Source of the DNA: Timema cristinae | Taxonomy: Eukaryota; Arthropoda; Insecta; Phasmatodea; Timematidae | Direction: 5' to 3' | Assembly: GCA_039000515.1 (NCBI GenBank) | Contig: JBCFYV010000012.1 | Coordinates: 42,658,355 to 42,722,354, forward strand | Length of the DNA stretch: 64,000 nucleotides | In this document: positions 33,512 through 46,798 of the stretch, one piece after another | Position numbering within the stretch: position 1 is the stretch's first letter | How the letters are laid out: each line of letters opens with the position of its first letter | The notes under the pieces: generated by a model | The model's input: only the letters and a program-made list of their open reading frames with translations | The model's database searches: none | What the model was told of the DNA's origin: nothing | Program-made: the position numbers and the translations under genes

Positions 33512-36412
33512 AAAATAATAGTGATTCGTGTGGAGAAATTGTCATTACCATTTTTAATTAAAATTGTTTTATTCATTGCGCTAGCAACTTCTTGTTTATA
33601 AAGTCAGGTAGAGAAAATTTAAGTTTTGGCTATGACTACACGGATACTGTTTTTAGTATTTTTCAGGTGTTTATTATTCCTAACTCAATGCTACAGAGCT
33701 GAAAGATACAATTTTTTTTGTGGTGCTGGGAACTTTTTTAATAATCGTAAAGTCGGAAGAATCACTCAATAGAGAAACTTTTGTATTTCTGATAACTTTC
33801 AATCTTGAAACTATGACGTGTCATGAAGTTTAATGTCTCTCTAAAAACTATAATAAATGCTACTACCCAATCGTACATACTTCTCTCAGATTCTATTATA
33901 GTTTGAAATTTTTTTTTTGTTTAAATAGGTTATCAGTAAACAAACTCTTAAGAGGGCTACATCTGTAAACTGGAAATTGCCGATCAGACGTTCAACTCTA
34001 ACGCAAAATTTAATTTAACGATGCGTTAGTTCTAAATTAACATGGTTAACGCCAAAATAAATTTGGAAGATTCCAACAGGGCTCTTTATCCTTAACGTTG
34101 TGATGTTTTTTTCCTAAAAGAATACCTTAAAATATAAATATAAATGTCATTTACTCAGTCTTTCAAATACGTAATTACGTTTATAACTTTACTGTTTTTT
34201 CAATCATAAATCCTAAAGTATCAAATATTAATTAATTATTTACAATTAAAAATATATTATACATAATCTACTTAACTTTATTTCACTATATTAAATTTTC
34301 TTTGTTTATTTTGATCCATAAACTGCCAACCCACCATGTTTTTTTTTTTTTTTTTTTAGATGATTTCAACGCTCTCTGCTTAATAGAGTGGTTTTTTTAG
34401 GAACTGTTATGATCTTAGTTTATTGTATGTTTTGGACGCTTACAGCATCTGGCTGTCATTTGAAGAACTAATTGCCCCTACGGAATAGATTATTATTCTA
34501 GTTTGTATTTTGGTGTAAAACTAAATTAATTTTAAAGATGATTTATGTTTATTTGTAAAATTATAATATTAAGTTATTTTTATAATAATAATTTCGATGT
34601 CTAAAGATTAAGATTTTATTTATATAAATCTCGGCAACTAGTTTTTTCTCATGCCAAAAATTATTTAAAAACATAAGAACATGCCTGTGTATTGTGAGGT
34701 TCCTTGTTTTGTTGACTCGAACAATTGGGAAAGAAGATAAGGAAGGATCCAATTTGGAATTTTATATAGTGAATTATCACTTTCGGCTACAAAACTGTGT
34801 TGAAAGTAAGGGCTGACCCTCAAGGAAGGATAAACTGATTTTTCATGAAGATATAAAATATAAGCCACTAAAAAGGGAAAAATAGAATTTCTACCATAAC
34901 ATAAGTATACATTATTGGGTGAGACCAAATTCATCATCCATCATATCCTGTTACTAGGAGTTTAAACTACCTTTTTGAAGAACTCATTAATTGAATATTA
35001 TATACAAATATTCCAACACCTGCTGTTATTCATCCAAAAATATTATTTATGTATCATAATTAATAACTATTATTTTGTCATCACAAATCCTGTGTGAATC
35101 CTACATTTTTAAGTATTGCTTAACAATACTTTTATTCATTTCATAACATAGGAGGCATGCCTCATTAGGTAGGGTTAACATAAAGTATAATTTTTTTATC
35201 TTCAACAATAATTACAAACAAAATATAAATTTAATTGTGTCATCTTTTTATTTAGCATATTAATGTGCATTGTATTTTTGAACATTTCATCTCATGTAAA
35301 GATATTTTCAGTAGATTGGATGTCCATGGCCATAATAAAAATTTCTCCAGGAATTCCTTAGTTGTAAGTGTCCAACTTAAGTTAAAACCTTAGGTCAAGT
35401 CCAGGTCTTGAGAAGAGGGTTTTCGTCTTACTGCTGAGCAATTTTTGGGGATAAATTTATTTAATATACAAAAATCTATCTACCTCACAAAATAAAAGGC
35501 GTTGGTAGTTGGCGCCCAAAAATACTATATGTATCAATTAAATCTAAATTCATTTATTCATACTTGTTGTAAAATTTATAATTATCCATATATATTCATA
35601 CAACTACATTCACATTTTTTTCACCACAAGGTTTCCTATAATTTGAGTTTTATTAATAGAAACACGTTTATGAAAATGTGACATTAGCTCATTTTTAACA
35701 ACATTTTAAATATATCCGTGGAGTTACGAGATTTCATTTTTAAAAGGGCCCCGTATTCAGCTTTTCTATAACAATTACAGTAATTTTTTTTATAGGATCC
35801 CAACAGCAAATTACCAAATATTTGAAAACTTTCAATGAGCTTTCCTATTTACCTGGAGATAAGAGGTTTTCATATTTTTATTTTTTATTTTTTTTATTAC
35901 ATGACAGTGGTGGTTGTAGGTGAAATGTTAAAGGGAGTATAATTTTGGACAGAATAGAGAAGTAGATCCAGAAAATGACAAAAACCTTTGAATTTTAAGC
36001 CTTTTGGCTTGACAGTAATTGATACTTTATACTTGGCTGAGGTTTTCTTCATAAAAAGCAACACATTATTTTGGTAATTTTATTAAACACTATTCAACTC
36101 TGCAATATTTTTTACTTGGAATTCACTAGAAGCCCTCAAATAATTCTTTTTTTTATATAATATCAAACACTTATTCTTATTTATTAAATAGTGCATCCTG
36201 CCCAATAACCTCTTTAGAACAAAATCGATAGAACCATTTCAGGAAATTTTCACACGGTCAAAAATAGTCATAGGTTAATGGACCTTTAATATTTTTCTCT
36301 CTCTCACAAAAAAAAAAGCAAAAATATTCATTTTAAACCAAATTACTTTAGTCATTAAAAATAAGTTTTCAGTAAACTACCATTAAGTATATACCTTCTT
36401 TTAAAAAAAGTA
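33512..36412. other. Unassigned AT-rich DNA
   Basis: Contains a poly-T run of about 20 at 34340-34359 and short minus-strand ORFs (34561-34752, 34665-34937) without recognisable families. No gene supported. Confidence 0.35.
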
Positions 36413-36612
36413 TTAGACTGCCAATGACGGGGAGAGAGCGTCGAGTTTAATCGGGTGTACTGAGGGTATTAAAAAAAATTGTTTTCCACTCTACTTTCAG
36501 GCAAATGTAGTTTCACTTCTTATAAATATAGCCTTCCTCATCGAAAACTCATTTGATGAACTAGTACATAAGCGTATAACCCTAACGGTTAGTAAGATGC
36601 AGTGCTTAAAAA
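36413..36612 (+). mobile_element. SINE-A copy, head truncated
   Basis: Starts with 'gactgccaatgacggggaga'; B box degraded; body 'tttcaggcaaatgtagtttc'; tail 'ataaccctaacggttagtaa'. Confidence 0.7.
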
Positions 36613-36629
36613 GCATAGTATTATATTAT

Positions 36630-36905
36630 TACTATTATTATTATTAGAAACGCGTCTTATTACCCTTCAGATTATACGCACTTTCGCTAATGTGTAATGG
36701 TAGGGTGATGGTGATATGAAATGGAGGACCTACAGTTTAACGCGGAATCAGAACCACGGTGGAGGTCTGACATTCCTCACATTCACAAGTTGTGATTAAT
36801 ACACGTCTTGTCAGAGGTGAAGGAAGGGTTTGGCAATAAGATAAATCTTTTGCCGGATCGAGGATTGAACTCCAGACCCCCAGCACATAGGTCAGATTAT
36901 AGTGT
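36630..36905 (-). mobile_element. SINE-B copy
   Basis: Begins with a (TTA)n tail, then the reversed shared tail ('gcgtcttattacccttcaga'). The SINE-B body ('gaaatggaggacctacagtt', 'gtcagaggtgaaggaagggt') and reversed B box ('gaggattgaactccaga') follow. The 5' head is trimmed. Confidence 0.8.
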
Positions 36906-39064
36906 TAATTATCATGTAAAACAATTCACTTATATCTATTTAAACAATGATCACCAAAAATGTTTAAAATATTAAATTTTTTCGAAAATCGGTCATAATA
37001 AACTGATTTTAAATATGTTTTCGCTAAAAAAGTACACAAGTTACTTGTTATATAATGAAAACCCCATGAACATCCAATTTGAACAAAATTGTTTTTTAAA
37101 GTCAGTCAACTTCATTTGAGAGATTTAATTAAAATCATGATTTGGGCTTTAGATATTACCATAACATCTGCATATAAGTTGAATTTTAATCCATTAAACC
37201 GCTTAGGAAGATTTTTATGTTATATGTTCATCTCTTGAGGTCAAATCGTGATTTTATTCTTGTTCTAAAATTAAGGTTGGTTTACGAAACTGATAATTGA
37301 AAATTCAAAACTTTATTGAAATACCTATAAATGTTTTGTTCAAAATAATTAGCTAAAGATTATTTTACAATATAATAAATATAATTGTTACATTACATTT
37401 ATAGTAAAAATTAAATTAGGATAGTTTATTTATAAAAACTTTTTCTATTTTTATCCCAAACTTCTTTAGAATAACTTATGATAAATAACTATGAACGATT
37501 TTGTCATATATAATTTATTTGTGTTTAGGTTGTTATTATTATTTTTACAAACTAGTTAGTTGTCGATTTTGATTCTTGTGTATTTTTTCGCTATTTTTAT
37601 GAGATTTTAATGTTATAGTAGTATTTTGGGTGGCTTTATTCCCTCTCTCTTTTATCTCTCGCCAGGAAAATTGGAAGTGATTTTTTTTAATGATATTACC
37701 AACCCTTATTATATAGATATTTTTTCAGCTATTTAGAGGCTTCTGTATGATTTATGTCACAGTTCTGGTAAAATTTTAAGATTAAAATTTTCCTTATAAT
37801 ACTTCAGATCAATGAATTACAGTGGAAAGATATATACGTAAATCATTTCGTTATGATATTAAATATAAACATATTTGGTCTACTACAGAACGGGTAACTC
37901 CGATGTTGGCTACACATTTGCATTTCAATACTAGTTTATTTTGTAGTCGATATTTAAATGTAAGGATAGAACTGCAGGGCGATTATTGAGGATAATTATT
38001 CAGAGCCATCTTGAATATTTTATTAATTAAATTATATAGAGAAAATCATTTTAGACGATAAAAAATGTACTCAGAAACGTGGAGCTTGTAATCAATGTAA
38101 TTACATTATTGGAACGCATTTGATGTTTCTCGCGTTAATGTTTCTAGGAAAAATAAGTTTAGCTGCCAAATAAATATAAAACATGGAATTTCGCTTGTAT
38201 TTATTCAATATAAATTATTGCTGTAAGATTTAACAGAAAAATAAATATTTTTTATCACACATCTATGTGTACATTATAGTTGTGTTATTAGTGAATAAGT
38301 TTATATCTCCTTATATTGTCTGTACGTCAACGACCTATATTTCTAAAGGTTTGGTGTAAGGATGGACTTATTTGGAACCACCACGTAAACAATTTGTTAT
38401 CTTAATTTTATCCCATTTACCAGTAATGGGAAATTATTTATCTTCTTTTCCAAACCAGTTGCACTAGCATGCGTTAAATTTGGAAATAATAAATAATGCG
38501 ATCATAAATGGAGGAAAGGAGATGAAAGGAAGTAGCACTTATTGACTCCTGTTCACTGACCAAAGCGCTCCCAGCTTTTTCAACATTTCTGAAAAAGAAG
38601 TTTTATTTAATGCGTTTATTATTAGAGGTTATTGTAATTGAATTCTGGAGGAAAGGTGGGCTATAGTATTAGTATTTTTTTAACAGCTCAAGATTTAAGA
38701 CATTAAATAACTTTAATTTGTACTATTATTAGATAAAATATAATATAAAACCAAATATACCATTTGCTTTAGTAATTTAAATAAATGCTTATCAACAAGA
38801 ATGATAATTTGAAAAATGAAGGAAAAATGTTAAAAAGTCTAATTTTAGCTCAAATTGATTTAATGCTGGCATCTGTTAAACAATAATGAACCTTTATAAT
38901 GCACTTAGATGTTTGGTTGAGAGGTATTTGCAATATTTAAATTATTTTTTCAATAAAAGCTTTTTCTAGGCTTCCTATTTGTTTGAAATATAATAGCTGA
39001 TGTCCTGAAAAGTGCATATAATATGACTTTGACTATTTTAAACGAATGCTTTTTGTGAAGAGTG
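36906..39064. other. Unassigned AT-rich DNA
   Basis: Nothing recognised on either strand beyond homopolymer runs. Confidence 0.35.
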
Positions 39065-39835
39065 AAACACAAAATTAGAGGTTGTGGAACAAAAGTATTG
39101 GTTTTTGATAACGATGGAACAGGAAATGATGGTCAACTTAATATAAAGGGAAAACTGTTAGGTTAGAACAAGTGAATGATTTTTTTTATATGGGTAGAAT
39201 GTTATGTAAAAATTGATTAATAGTGAAATCGACAAACGGGTAATTGCATCTCGAGAGAAGTTGGATGTATGTGGCCTATTGTAAAGAATGGTGTAGTATC
39301 ATAATAGACAACGATAGCAGCATATAAAAGTGTTTTAACGCCAACGTTGCTCTACGAATGTAAGTGTGGATTTTTCAGGAGAAACACAAGAGCGTTGGTA
39401 ATGAGGTTGGAATGAGATATCTAAGAAATGTAGGTGGAAAAACTCACATGAATAGAGTCAGTAAGGGATGGGATTCTGAAGGAATGTGGTTTGAAAGGGA
39501 ATCTTATATGTCCATGTGAAAGAAGTGTCTTAAGGTGGTTTGCTCATATTGAGAGGATGAGTATGGATCGAGTGACGAAACAAATAGATGAAGGCAGAGT
39601 TTATGAGTCAAAAGTAAGGGGTAGGTCATGTAAGACGTGGCTAAATGTTGTAAATCAATATGTGAAAAGAGAAACAGTAGGGGTTTTTAAAATAAAAGAG
39701 CATGTACGACTCGATGTATGGATGGTATTGAAGCGAAGAGAGTATATAAGGAAGGGGAAGTGGGGATAACGTTATACATATATTCACGGTTTCTTGCCTA
39801 CCCCGTAAGGGAATGACGTGGCTAAGATGTATCTA
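39065..39835 (+). pseudogene. Decayed LINE, reverse-transcriptase C-terminal region (copy 2)
   Basis: The open part (39491-39769) encodes 92 residues with 'ERSVLRWFAHIERMSMDRVT' and 'KVRGRSCKTWLNVVNQYVKR', matching the C-terminal end of insect non-LTR polymerases (ERSVLRWFGHVERM-E-R--K, RGRGRP---W). Upstream broken frames give 'LEQVNDF'-like, 'YKSVLTPTLLYECKCGF' and 'NTRALVMRL'. The polymerase catalytic block (Y/F-ADD) is not present, so the copy is 5' truncated. It is homologous to 18938-19560 on the other strand. A 3' non-coding piece ('tgcctaccccgtaagggaat') follows the stop. Confidence 0.75.
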
Positions 39836-42800
39836 TGTAGACTTTTTTCATTTGTTCCTTCAAATAATGTTTTAAACAAGTTCCCGCTTTTAAAATACTA
39901 CGGTAATTTATTATTTAGTTTCTAGACCAAGAAATCCAGACTACAGTTCCATTTTCATAGTAAGAATCTGGCAGCTAGAAAAGCTAATCTTCTACGTTCA
40001 TGTTTAATACGTCAGGCAGTGTGATCTGAAGCATTAATTTTTGATGGATATTATCAGAAACTGTAAAATACTAACTTAATATGTTATATTTGATGACCAC
40101 TAAATAATATGTTAGTAATTTCTAAAATATTGACGTCACAACATATGGTGTATTCTATAAATTAATACTTATTTCCATTTAGTTTTTGTCTCTGAGTTTT
40201 CTAAAAAAATTAAAAAAACACTACTCAATCTATCGATAGATAAATGCTATTAAAGGCCTAATTATCCTGTCAACATACCGTGTATAAAACAAATTTATAA
40301 TATATATAATAAAGTATTCTAGTAAAATAATAATTATATAGCTTATATTTAGCCCCTTAGGTGTTAGTGTATCTAATAATGTATTAGATTTGTAGTCGGT
40401 TGTGATTATTTTTACCAATGCGACAACATTTCCTTATTTACTTCACTGAGCATATTTTTAATTTTATTATGTTCTTTGAGGCGAAAGGTTTTTTTTACTA
40501 CAACAAGAATAGTATTGTAATATTCTGGCTGTAATATTTTCCCTCAGAAAAGAATCTGTCTGATAAAAACCCAAAAGTATGTAGGAAGTTTGTAAGAATT
40601 TAAGCGCATTCGAGTATAAAGAAGCGATTCGAAGTTTGTTCCTTTTGGTGACAATATTGAAAAGTTTTCCATCAATGTAACTTAGGAAACCCAATCATTC
40701 GTAATAATAAATCTATCTTAAAAATTTGTATGTGATGTCTTAAATAAAACATATATATTGTGGCCTACTTAGGGACAGTTGATTTTATATTTTAAATTAG
40801 TTAAAACAAATAACCCAATATTAACTAAACAATATCAATAAATTTATTTTATCACCAAAGTCTGTTTACGGGACGCCATTTTTGACTATGTTAATGTCTT
40901 GTTTTATCACTACCTTTTCTTACATCAAGTTATTGAGCTTATATCAAGTTAATAAAATACTCGTAGTTAAATTGATATTATGATCTAACCTTAGATTGGG
41001 TCTCAGTCTCTTTGACAAATTGTCAACAATTGTTTGGATAATTATATTAGCTTTTAAGTAAAGTTAAAAGCATTGTCATGGCAATTATATGATATTTCTT
41101 TACACAATAAGTATATGGTATTAATTACTTGATTGTTAATTATTGATTTAAAAAATCTTTATTTTATTAAATCATTGTTTTGTTTTTCATATTCATTAAA
41201 TATCTTGAATTACAATATTTAAAATTGAATAGAGGTTTGTTGAGAGTTAACCTGAAATTCAAATTACCTCAGTTATCAAATAAACAGTTTTACTTTACTT
41301 CATATTAATTTATTTTTAATGTGTACAGTTAAGTTTATCTTTTTTTACAGCTAATACTTCAATTAGGACAATTTAATATTTTAAATCTAAATTTACTAAC
41401 ATACTTAATAAAACTTAGCTAATTACAGTAATAATAAAAATATAATATTTCGATCTTAAATAAAATAAGCATACAGTTTACTCTTGACTAGTTTTTTTAC
41501 AGTTAAAAATATAGAATATAGAAAAAATATAGAAATATTAATATTTTTTTTTCGCCAAGACTAGGCTTTCAATTTTTAACTACACTTATAATATATAAAT
41601 AAATACGGTATAGTGTATATAGAAAAGAATCTGTATTATAAATATTGTCTAGTGGAGGGCACCTCCATCAATGTGGAGGTCTTATAAAATTATTACCAGT
41701 TATAAATCACATGGGAAACACATCCCTTGACATACGAAATGAGATTCGAGTCTTGACCTCCACTTCACTGGTAATATAACATATTTTGAACTTGATGATA
41801 CAGACCACGTGACCCCCAGAGGGGTTAAATAGGTGATAGACTATACAAAGATGCCCCCAGGTTTCTAGAAAATTTATCCAATTATTCACTAAACATGTGC
41901 ATTGTCGGTGTTAATTTAATATTTTCTTTTCAGGACAATTATGGTTCATTTACTTTAAATAAATAAAAGTTAAGTGTAAAGTAAAGCACTGATACTAGCG
42001 CTACTAAAATAAAGACGATATAACTTGTCATTATTATTACTATGAAACACCATTGCCTCATCCTGTGATCTTATCCTGTGATCTTAAACAGGATAGTATG
42101 TCATTACTCATTATAACAAAAAAATAAATGCTGAATACCATTTTAATCTTATTTTGTGGCCCTATCTGTTAATCTTTCAGAAATAATCCCGGGGATCATA
42201 AGATATATTAAGGTGAAGAATACTGATCATACTCTATCTTGGTGCTGGACAACAAAAGCTTAACTTATTTACGCCAAAAAATAAACGAGACCTTATCGGC
42301 CGCCCGATACTAACCATGTCAGTAACATACGTAGATTTAGGAGGAATAGTCATAGTCATAACTGACTGAATAGAAAAGTTGTTTAAGTCCATTGTGTACA
42401 ACTTTTTTATAAACGTGTGAATAGCCTCTTACTCGTATAAACAGTCCATTATTAAAACTACCAACAGGATTATCATGTTCTCTGTGTTTTTTTTAAGGTG
42501 TTTTTAAACTTTTGCATGAATTTTCTCCAAACTAGTGTACACTTTATTCCTACAGAAATAAATTATACTCATTACTCTACAAGCACAATACCCATTTAGA
42601 AATCAACTGCTTCATTTCTAGTCATGTAATATTTTCCATTAGAATTTGACGGCTAATTATTGCGAATGGAAACTATTTTTAGTGACCCTCAAATCTTGGT
42701 GGCATATTTCAATTAAATACTCTTCATGGATAAAATATTTATTCAAATGAAAGTATAACACTGTTCCTCAATCGAATATTTCGTTATAAACACAAATTTG

Positions 42801-42860
42801 TGTGTACTTTTTCGTATTTTAGAGCCAACAAGTAAAATTTCGGTCATGAATTAATCCGGT
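39836..42860. other. Unassigned AT-rich DNA
   Basis: No gene supported. A 15-bp tandem duplication ('atcctgtgatctt' twice) lies at about 42059-42088. Confidence 0.35.
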
Positions 42861-44830
42861 ATTATTCATAATTAGGGATGACCTGCTTGCAATATCGTCA
42901 CCCGAGAATACAAGTTTTCTATCTCCAGAAGTGTTATATTTGAGATATTTGGTGTTTACGTATATTTAGAATGCACATGATTAACCTGTGGTGAAATTAA
43001 GAATACTATCAAATTACTTAAGAGGACATGCTCAAGTTGTCATCTAGTAACATAGGTTTTATACACATGGTCTAAACTCAATCCTTTTTTTACATAATAG
43101 TGGAAAATTGTACATATAGCACTTTAAAGCTCGGGTGATGAATGTCAGTTCTTTCTAGGTTTTCTGGAATTTTTTTTTTCAGCTTTCTTTAAAAATATAT
43201 TTCAGGGGTATCCCTCTCCCATGAGAATATTTAGCAACCACTAATTACTACACCCTTTTGGGTTAGGGGATACCTGCCTGAAATATCCAGCTTCTTAGGC
43301 CTACTGAGCTTCAAGGTGACCTGGCGGTATAGGGGTAAGGTGTAAGACTTTTGTACTGGGGGTCAGGGGTTCAATCATCGGTCCCGGCACAGATTTATCT
43401 GATCACCAAACCCTTCTTTCACCTCTGACAAGACGTGTGTGATTAATTACAACTTGTGAATATGGGGAATGCCAGGCCTCCACTGTGGTTCGGATCCCAC
43501 GTTAAACTGTAGGTCCTCCATTTCATCTCACAATCATCCTATCATTACACATTAGTGTAAGTGCGTATAGCCCGAACGGGTAGTAAGACTCAGTGACGAT
43601 GATGATTTCAATTTCAAATTCCTTTTCAATTTCCTTTATTAATATTAATAATAACAATAATAATAATAATAATAATAATACTGAGCTTCAAGAGTATTTC
43701 TACTGTTATTTCTGGATTCCCCCATCTATTTTGGGGGCCCCTTTAGGAAATCTCTGTCACCAAATATTACTACACTCTTTTGTTTAGGGAATACCTGTAT
43801 GCAAAATTGTATCTTCTTAAATTTTCTAAGCTTCAAGAATATTTTGAATTTGTATATTTGAAAATACCATTTTTGAGTCCCTGATTAGAATTTTCTGTCA
43901 CAAAATATTTCCATAACCTTATAAACTAAGGTCTACATGCTTGCAAAATTTCAGCTCCCTATATCTTCTGGTCTTCGAGAATTTTTCAGCTTAAGTTTTA
44001 CAGAACTCCCTATTTGGGGAGCCCCAATAGGAATGTTTGGTCACCAAGTATTCTTGAATTTTTTAGGCTACATTACTGCATAATTTCAGCTTTGTAGTTT
44101 TTTCTAGCCTTAGAGATTATTTTAAACTTAAAAATAACACCCTCCACCCCTTGGAGTATTCCTGCAACCTTATGGGTAAAGGGCCAGCTGCCTGAAATCT
44201 TTCAGTTTCTTAAGACTATTGGGATTAGAAAGTATTTATATTTTGTTTTTCTGGAAACACCTCACAACTTTTAACACCCCGTGGGAATTTTCCATCACCA
44301 ACTATGCCTTCTCCCCTTTTGCGCTAGGGGCTACCTATTTGTAAAATTTCAACTTCTTAGCTATGATATTTAATATTTTTTGAAATTTACCCATTTTCGG
44401 GACTCCCAATGAAATTTTGTGTCACTAAGTATTCCTTAAAATGTATGTGCTAGTGGCTAGCCACCTACCATATTGCAGGTACATAGCTCTTCTGGACTTC
44501 GATAAGTCTTCCACTTTGGTTTTTTAGAAACCCTCCTATTTTAGAGGACCCAATGATAACTTTTGGTCACCAATTATTTTTGCATCCTTTTAGGTTAAGA
44601 GCTACCTGCCTGACAAATTTAAAATTCCTAATTCTTTGGAATTTGAGATTTTCTCATCTTTTTTTGAAAAACTCCTTGTTAAGGAACCCTATGAGAGTTT
44701 TTACTCACCATGTGTTCCTTCAACCTTTTGGTATTGGACTATTTTGCCTACAAGGTTTCAGATTTCTATATGTTATAGGTTTTAAGATTTTATCGGCTGC
44801 ACAGAGGAACTGTTAGGTATTGTAATGGAG
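42861..44830 (+). repeat. Degenerate ~145-bp tandem array interrupted by a SINE
   Basis: The anchor 'gggttaggggatacctgcct' recurs in diverged form near 43259, 43790, 43930, 44070, 44180, 44330, 44450, 44596 and 44740, with another possible unit near 42868. Each is followed by 'gcaaaatttcagcttctta'-like sequence. Corrected for the SINE the spacing is about 117-148 bp. Other recurring pieces are 'ggggcccc-ta-gaa' and 'gtcaccaa-tatt'. The plus-strand ORFs inside (such as 44553-44816) are by-products. Confidence 0.75.
43316..43678 (+). mobile_element. SINE-B, full-length copy with target-site duplication
   Basis: The 14-bp duplication 'tactgagcttcaag' flanks it at 43302-43315 and 43679-43692. 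The head is 'gacctggcggtatagggg' (A box) with 'caggggttcaatcatcgg' (B box). The body includes 'caccaaacccttctttcacc', 'gacaagacgtgtgtgatt' and 'taggtcctccatttcatctc'. The tail is 'cgtatagcccgaacgggtag' and 'taagac', then a longer variable stretch and (TAA)n. The tail is the same as SINE-A's although head and body differ. Confidence 0.92.
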
Positions 44831-45922
44831 GTGACATTTTAGTGCTAGAGTAATTTTTACCTTTCATACAAAAAATATTACGATGTCAATCGTTTCTTAC
44901 TTCCATAAAATAATAAACATTTGAGTGAAATCATTATATTTGTAAGTCTTAGCTATGAGAAACATCCTAAAGGGGGCTATGTTATGATAGTTATAAAATA
45001 ATATAATTGCTATATTTATAACCAATGTTGGCGACCAAAGTTGAGGCTTGTATATTGTTGGATATCTAGTGATATTATTAGGGTATGCACACAGGGGATA
45101 TTACATAAGGAGCAGGCCTAATATTTTATCTAAGCGATTTTATTTGTAGATATAAGCTATGTGAAATATTTTACATTGGGATAATTGATTATAATTGTAA
45201 AGACATATGGATATTTTATAAAAAAAAGAATATAAGTACATTATTGTAAATTATTATGTACAACTCAGGATAAAGAATTAAGGTTGTCTATTATATTGAC
45301 TTCAATGGAAAATCTTGGGATTGCAAGGTCAATAGTCCTGTACTCAGTTCCGGAATGTATATTATATTTTATATTATATATACATAACATATTATATATA
45401 TTTATATTTTAAAAGTAAAGAGAAGTAAAATATTGACGCACATTAATAGGCCTATATATTTATAATAAATTGATAGATAATTTAATCCTTTCCACCTTTG
45501 TAAATGATAATCAAGTCGTTAGAAAATAAATTTTTGTTGGACCAAACTTTATTTGGTCAAGAATCACTCACCAATACGCGTTAAAAAAATTAAGGAGTAT
45601 GCCTACTTTAAGAAAAAATTGATTCAATAGCTAACTGTGCCTTTAAAAATAAAATTTGTTTTTCTATGGATTTTCCCTATTCTTGGACCTGTTTTTGAAA
45701 TTACACTTACAAACCAGCCATGCAATGTTAAGTAAATGTGTAATTCACGTGATATTAAATCCCTTTGCTTTGAAAGATCATGATGAAAATAATAGTGGTG
45801 GAAATGAATGTAAGAACCTAATCTCTTTAGAACATTCAGTCAATTGCATTTAAAATACAACCAAATGATGTTTGGCAACATCTTTTTGGTCTTAATGATA
45901 TTGTAATTTTGTTTCTAGACTG
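44831..45922. other. Unassigned AT-rich DNA downstream of the protease-homologue gene
   Basis: No gene supported; a 65-codon plus ORF (45656-45853) has no recognisable motif. No clear AATAAA signal just after the protease homologue's stop. Confidence 0.35.
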
Positions 45923-46798
45923 TCAACATATTCGAGAATACAAAAGAGGACATACATTTAGAAACAATAATATGATGATGGTCACTGGGTGTTTCTTTGA
46001 AACATCACTTCTAATCATTTTATAATCAGGTAAGACTTTTTCCTCGATCCATATCCTAAAATACCCAGTCGAACTATAAACGGCGTCTGACGCCATAGAC
46101 TTAGGACGCCTTAAGGTGATAATGCCACTATGAAGACCGTCACAGACCATGTGATCCCCGTAGTAGCCCCTCGAGAGGCTGTCACTGGTTGGTTCAAAAA
46201 CGCATAAATGATGGATCACCTTGGATGCACCGGTAACCGCGCATTGCACAATAGTATCCATTTCGCTCCAACTCAAATTACTCCTCTCCAAAGACAGGCT
46301 AAAGCTCCAATTGGAGGTTGGTGTCAAACCAATTGACAGACACTCTGAATACACAGAAGGAATCCATCTTTCAGATAGTTTTATGATCTTCGTGTAGTTA
46401 TTGATATCCAGTGAAGGGATATTCAGGAGAGCTCCATCACTGGCCAATGTTACCGGGTCATAGTCCGGGTGAATTAATATCTTCCAAACTTTCCGATGCT
46501 GTCGTAGAGATTTGTTGGTTAAGGAGCCGGCGATAATTTCCAGACGGGTGCCATCACCACTAAACTCGTCAAAGAAGTGGGCTGCTGTGAATATCCACAT
46601 GGGAGCGATGATAACACCGGGGTGTATGGTGGTGTTGGATATTAAAACCGTCACGATGAAAGGGAATTGACCATCTCTGACGATGAGACTGAACCCATGT
46701 GATTCTAGTGCATCTTTCAGACTGGCCGAATATGTTTCATCAAATAAAAGGATTTTTATTGCTATTAAGATTAAAATGTGATGAATTCTATGTCCCAT
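45923..46798 (-). CDS. Secreted or membrane-anchored serine-protease homologue (inactive S1 fold), single exon
   Basis: The 291-residue intact ORF begins with a hydrophobic signal (residues about 6-20). 'GQFPFIVTVL' (43-52) and 'GVIIAPMWIFTAAHF' (61-75) follow, with His74 in the catalytic TAAH. Then come 'HPDYDPVTLASDGALLNI' with Asp121 in the catalytic Asp position and 'CLSIG', and at 211-216 GYYGDH stands where active enzymes have GDSGGP. Ser195 is therefore Tyr213 and Asp194 is Tyr212, and the enzyme should not cleave peptides. The R-IVGG activation site is replaced by 'LIVRDG', and both halves of the usual Cys42-Cys58 pair are gone. Cysteines that could form the 136-201 and 168-182 pairs remain. 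A hydrophobic tail (271-286) could be a membrane anchor. Five N-glycosylation sequons. Being open along its whole length argues for selection or recent origin. Function unknown; S1 homologues elsewhere act in immunity and binding. Confidence 0.85.
   Translation of the reverse strand: MGHRIHHILILIAIKILLFDETYSASLKDALESHGFSLIVRDGQFPFIVTVLISNTTIHPGVIIAPMWIFTAAHFFDEFSGDGTRLEIIAGSLTNKSLRQHRKVWKILIHPDYDPVTLASDGALLNIPSLDINNYTKIIKLSERWIPSVYSECLSIGLTPTSNWSFSLSLERSNLSWSEMDTIVQCAVTGASKVIHHLCVFEPTSDSLSRGYYGDHMVCDGLHSGIITLRRPKSMASDAVYSSTGYFRIWIEEKVLPDYKMIRSDVSKKHPVTIIILLFLNVCPLLYSRIC

Noticed and set aside
43593..43787. 64-codon ORF with a poly-Asn run
   Set aside because: It translates the (TAA)n tail of SINE-B and the adjoining array.
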